Source of the DNA: UPXZ01 sp018055865
GTDB taxonomy: Bacteria > Bacteroidota > Bacteroidia > Bacteroidales > Paludibacteraceae
Assembly: GCA_964292695.1 (NCBI GenBank)
Contig: CAXYWB010000114.1
Location: forward strand, 1-7,144
Reading direction: 5' to 3'
Length of the DNA: 7,144 nt
The notes beneath the pieces are model-generated. The model was not told the origin of the DNA. It worked only from the letters and a program-made list of their open reading frames with translations, and made no database searches. Below, piece by piece: positions 4,307 through 7,144 of this stretch; position 1 is the first letter of the stretch; each line of letters starts with the position of its first letter. The position numbers and the translations under genes were made by a program.

Positions 4307-7144
4307 TTAGAGGTTAGGACTGGTCCTCTTTGTAGCAATATACATATACATGGCCGGCACCACAAAAAGCGTAAGCAGTGTGGAAATTAACATGCCGCCT
4401 ACCACAGCTATACCCATCGCAATCCTCCCGTTGGCCCCTTCGCCCGAAGCAAAAACCAACGGCAGTAATCCTAAAATGGTAGAAGCACTGGTCATCAAAA
4501 TCGGTCGTAAGCGTAGCACAGATGCACCCTGAATGGCTTCAAACTTATCCATGCCGGCGTTTTGGCGCTGATTGGCAAATTCAACAATTAAAATACCGTT
4601 TTTTGCTACCAGTCCAATCAGCATAATCAATCCGATCTGACTATAAATATTCATCGTTACACCGGCTATCCACATGAATAGCAGTGCACCGCCAATAGCC
4701 AGAGGAACTGTAAACATAATTATAAACGGGTCTTTGAAACTTTCGAACTGCGCGGCTAAAATCAGGATAATGAGTAGTAAAGCTAATACAAAAGCAAAAA
4801 GCAAACTGGATGAACTTTCCCTGAAATTGCGCGATTCACCTTCGAGTGCCGTTCGGAAAGTTTCGTCGAGAGTGGCTTTGGCAATCCGGTCCATCTCATC
4901 AATGCCCTGCCCGAGTGAGTATCCGGGAGCCAGTCCGGCCGAAATAGTGGCTGAGTTGAATCGATTGTAGCGGTACAATTGGGGTGGAGCCACCGTTTCT
5001 TCCAGTTGCACTACATTGTCCAGTTGAATCATTTGTCCGACCGAATTTTTAATATAAATGGACTTCAGATCAAGGGGAGTGTTGCGTTGCTGGCGGTTTA
5101 TTTCTGCTAATATCTGATATTGTTTTCCGTTCATATAGAAATAACCCATTCGCTGTCCGCTCAATGCGTATTGCAACGTTTGGCCTATTTCCCGGGTGCT
5201 TACGCCAAGTAATGCGGCTTTATCCCGGTCAATAACTATGCGTGTTTCGGGTTTTGTAAATTTCAGATTCACATCAGACATCTGGAAATAGGGACTTTTG
5301 CTTACCTCATCCATAAATGGCGGAATAAACTCTTCCAGCTTCTGAATATTGGGAGCCTGCAGCACGTACTGGATAGGCATTCCGCCCCTGCGTCCGCCAA
5401 ATGAAGATTGTTGCTGAACAAACGACCGGGCTGCGGTTTGCGACCGAACGGCTTTGGTCAGTTCGTCGGCTATTTCCATCTGACTGCGTTCACGCACTTT
5501 TAAATCGGGTAATATAAACCGTACCATGCCGAAACCGCTTCGATTGATGGTGACGTTCGACTCGCGCTCCGGAGCAACCGAATCGGCAATGTCGGATATT
5601 TTTTCGGTATAATCTCTTACAAATTCATAGGTAGCACCTTCAGGAGCCGAAGTTCGAATCATGACTTGCGAGCGGTCTTCCAGGGGAGCCATTTCGGCCG
5701 GAATAATGTTCCAAAAAAGGAAAATCAGGCCAATGGTAACCACTACAATGGGAATAACCAGCCATTTTCTGCCAATAAAACTTTTCAGCATGTTTTCGTA
5801 AGCGGAATTCATTTTTTCGAATAAAGGTTCAGTTTTCTCCTGAAACCAGTTATGCTTTTCTTTCTTTTTCAATAATTTAGATGAGAGCATTGGCGTAAAA
5901 GTCAAAGCTACGAACGATGAAATGATGACCGCGCCCGAAATTACAATACTAAATTCACGAAAAAGACGACCGGTCATTCCTTCCAGAAAAACAATGGGGA
6001 AAAATACGGCAACGAGCGTGATAGTGGTAGAAACAACTGCAAAGAAAATCTCTTTTGAGCCTTCTATTGCCGCTTTTTTGGGCTCCATACCCAATTCTAT
6101 TTTTTTGTAAATATTTTCTGTCACCACAATGGCATCGTCTACCACCAGCCCTACTGCCAGCACAATGGCGAGCATCGAAAGTACATTGATGGAAAATCCG
6201 GCCAAATACATCACAAAAAATGAACCGATAAGTGAAACCGGAATAACCAGCGCAGGGATAAGTGTAACGCGCCAATTCCGAAGGAAAAGAAAAATGATAA
6301 TGACAACCAGTGCAAATGCCACATATACTGTGGATTGAACTTCAGAAATGGATGCCCGGATAAATCGGGTATTATCAAAAACCACATCTACTTTTACGTC
6401 TTCAGGCAGGTCTTTTTTCATCTGCTCCACGCGCATACGTGCTTCGTCGGCAATGTTTATCTGATTGGCTCCGGGTTGAGGAATAATAATGGTGCTAACC
6501 ATGGGTATACCGTTCAGGCGGAGAATGTTTTTGCGGTTTTCACTGTCCAGTTCAGCAAAACCAATGTCGCGAAAACGCACAATTCGTTTGTCGTTTTCAA
6601 TCAGAATTATATTGTTAAATTCTTCGGGAGTAATCATCAGTCCCATAGTGCGAATGGAGCGTTCTATCTGATCGCCTTCGATACTGCCGGCCGGAAGTTC
6701 GATATTTTCACGGTCGAGTGTGTTTTTTACATCGAGTGGGGTAATGTTGTAAGCAGCCATTTTTGTGGGGTCGAGCCAGAGCCGCATTGCATAGCGGTTT
6801 TCTCCCCATATTTCTACTGCACTTACATCCTGAATGGTTTGAAGCCGTTCTTTTACAGTAAGCTCTGCTATCTCGGTGAGTTCAAGCAGCGAGCGGTTGG
6901 GACTCTGAACCGTGATTTGCATAATCGGATCGGCATCTGCATCGGCTTTCGAGACGGTTGGCGGGTCAACATCCCGGGGAAGATAACGCTGTGCACGTGA
7001 TACTTTGTCGCGAACGTCGTTGGCAGCGGTTTCCATATCAACGCTTAATTCAAATTCCACTGTTATCCTGGAATATCCCTGGCTGCTCGAACTCATAAGC
7101 GATCGTATGCCCGGTATTCCGTTGATGTTTTGTTCCAGCGGTTC
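4307..7144 (-). CDS. RND efflux pump permease, AcrB/HAE1 type (5' end outside window)
   Basis: A total of 945 residues are visible. The frame continues through the right edge, reading EPLEQNINGIPGIRSL before SSSSQGYSRITVEFE, so about 60 N-terminal residues, including the first membrane helix, are missing. The inner-membrane pump uses the proton gradient to drive substrates into an adaptor and TolC-type channel. The order is first porter region (to about 265), helices 2-6 (about 270-420), helix 7 (about 460-480), second large periplasmic region with porter and docking subdomains (to about 775), and helices 8-12. All expected proton-relay residues are present: the paired Asp336-Asp337 in GLVVDDAIVV, Lys848 in GLVAKNGILIVEF, Arg878 of RLRP and Thr885 in ILMTS, matching AcrB D407/D408, K940, R971 and T978. 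These favour an active drug/HAE1-type exporter over a heavy-metal pump. A glycine/arginine patch, SSFGGRRGGMP, lies in the second porter region. The substrate cannot be deduced. The adaptor gene would be expected upstream, beyond 7144. Confidence 0.95.
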   Translation of the reverse strand, partial: EPLEQNINGIPGIRSLMSSSSQGYSRITVEFELSVDMETAANDVRDKVSRAQRYLPRDVDPPTVSKADADADPIMQITVQSPNRSLLELTEIAELTVKERLQTIQDVSAVEIWGENRYAMRLWLDPTKMAAYNITPLDVKNTLDRENIELPAGSIEGDQIERSIRTMGLMITPEEFNNIILIENDKRIVRFRDIGFAELDSENRKNILRLNGIPMVSTIIIPQPGANQINIADEARMRVEQMKKDLPEDVKVDVVFDNTRFIRASISEVQSTVYVAFALVVIIIFLFLRNWRVTLIPALVIPVSLIGSFFVMYLAGFSINVLSMLAIVLAVGLVVDDAIVVTENIYKKIELGMEPKKAAIEGSKEIFFAVVSTTITLVAVFFPIVFLEGMTGRLFREFSIVISGAVIISSFVALTFTPMLSSKLLKKKEKHNWFQEKTEPLFEKMNSAYENMLKSFIGRKWLVIPIVVVTIGLIFLFWNIIPAEMAPLEDRSQVMIRTSAPEGATYEFVRDYTEKISDIADSVAPERESNVTINRSGFGMVRFILPDLKVRERSQMEIADELTKAVRSQTAARSFVQQQSSFGGRRGGMPIQYVLQAPNIQKLEEFIPPFMDEVSKSPYFQMSDVNLKFTKPETRIVIDRDKAALLGVSTREIGQTLQYALSGQRMGYFYMNGKQYQILAEINRQQRNTPLDLKSIYIKNSVGQMIQLDNVVQLEETVAPPQLYRYNRFNSATISAGLAPGYSLGQGIDEMDRIAKATLDETFRTALEGESRNFRESSSSLLFAFVLALLLIILILAAQFESFKDPFIIMFTVPLAIGGALLFMWIAGVTMNIYSQIGLIMLIGLVAKNGILIVEFANQRQNAGMDKFEAIQGASVLRLRPILMTSASTILGLLPLVFASGEGANGRIAMGIAVVGGMLISTLLTLFVVPAMYMYIATKRTSPNL

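Noticed and set aside
6335..7000. 221-codon + strand frame, the longest antisense one.
   Set aside because: It lies entirely opposite the RND pump gene, whose conserved motifs fix the true frame. The translation looks like a compositional shadow, rich in F, H and N, with no recognisable fold.
1..7144. CRISPR array, tRNA, rRNA, insertion sequence or riboswitch.
   Set aside because: No regularly spaced direct repeats, tRNA cloverleaf signatures, transposase frames or recognisable aptamer motifs were seen on either strand.

Overview
This 7.1 kb stretch most likely comes from a member of the Bacteroidota, probably a Bacteroidales relative. The grounds are moderate-to-low GC, AT-rich intergenic DNA, two perfect matches to the Bacteroidota -7 promoter element TAnnTTTG placed correctly ahead of genes, mostly absent Shine-Dalgarno sequences, and protein sequences with Bacteroidota character. 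The genus cannot be named from the sequence alone.

Layout, left to right. Positions 1-222 hold a 5'-truncated remnant of a rhodanese domain on the + strand. Next is a strong 36-nt palindromic hairpin at 297-332, a likely bidirectional terminator. A minus-strand gene (367-1707) encodes a P-loop protein of the cyclic 2,3-diphosphoglycerate synthetase family. It is divergent from a plus-strand pirin-family gene (1973-2689), and the 265-bp region between them carries a promoter for each plus a possible operator. Converging on pirin are two minus-strand genes of a tripartite multidrug-efflux system: an RND (AcrB/HAE1-type) inner-membrane pump (4307 to the right edge, N-terminus outside the window) followed by a TolC-like outer-membrane channel (2767-4107). 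The periplasmic adaptor is not visible. If present, it probably lies just beyond the right edge, upstream of the pump gene.

How they work together. The pump and channel should form one efflux machine that exports substrates from the periplasm or inner membrane across the outer membrane using the proton gradient. The cDPGS-like gene and pirin share only a divergent control region, and no pathway link between them can be shown. The tolC gene is bracketed by two oppositely oriented copies of a G/C-run repeat that resembles a Bacteroidota intergenic (REP-like) element. One copy supplies the ribosome-binding region and the other encodes the last residues and stop codon.

I found no wholly new multi-gene system. 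The points most worth a second look are the uncharacterised bacterial cDPGS-like GTPase, the repeats bracketing tolC, the decayed rhodanese and the repeat array at the pirin promoter.
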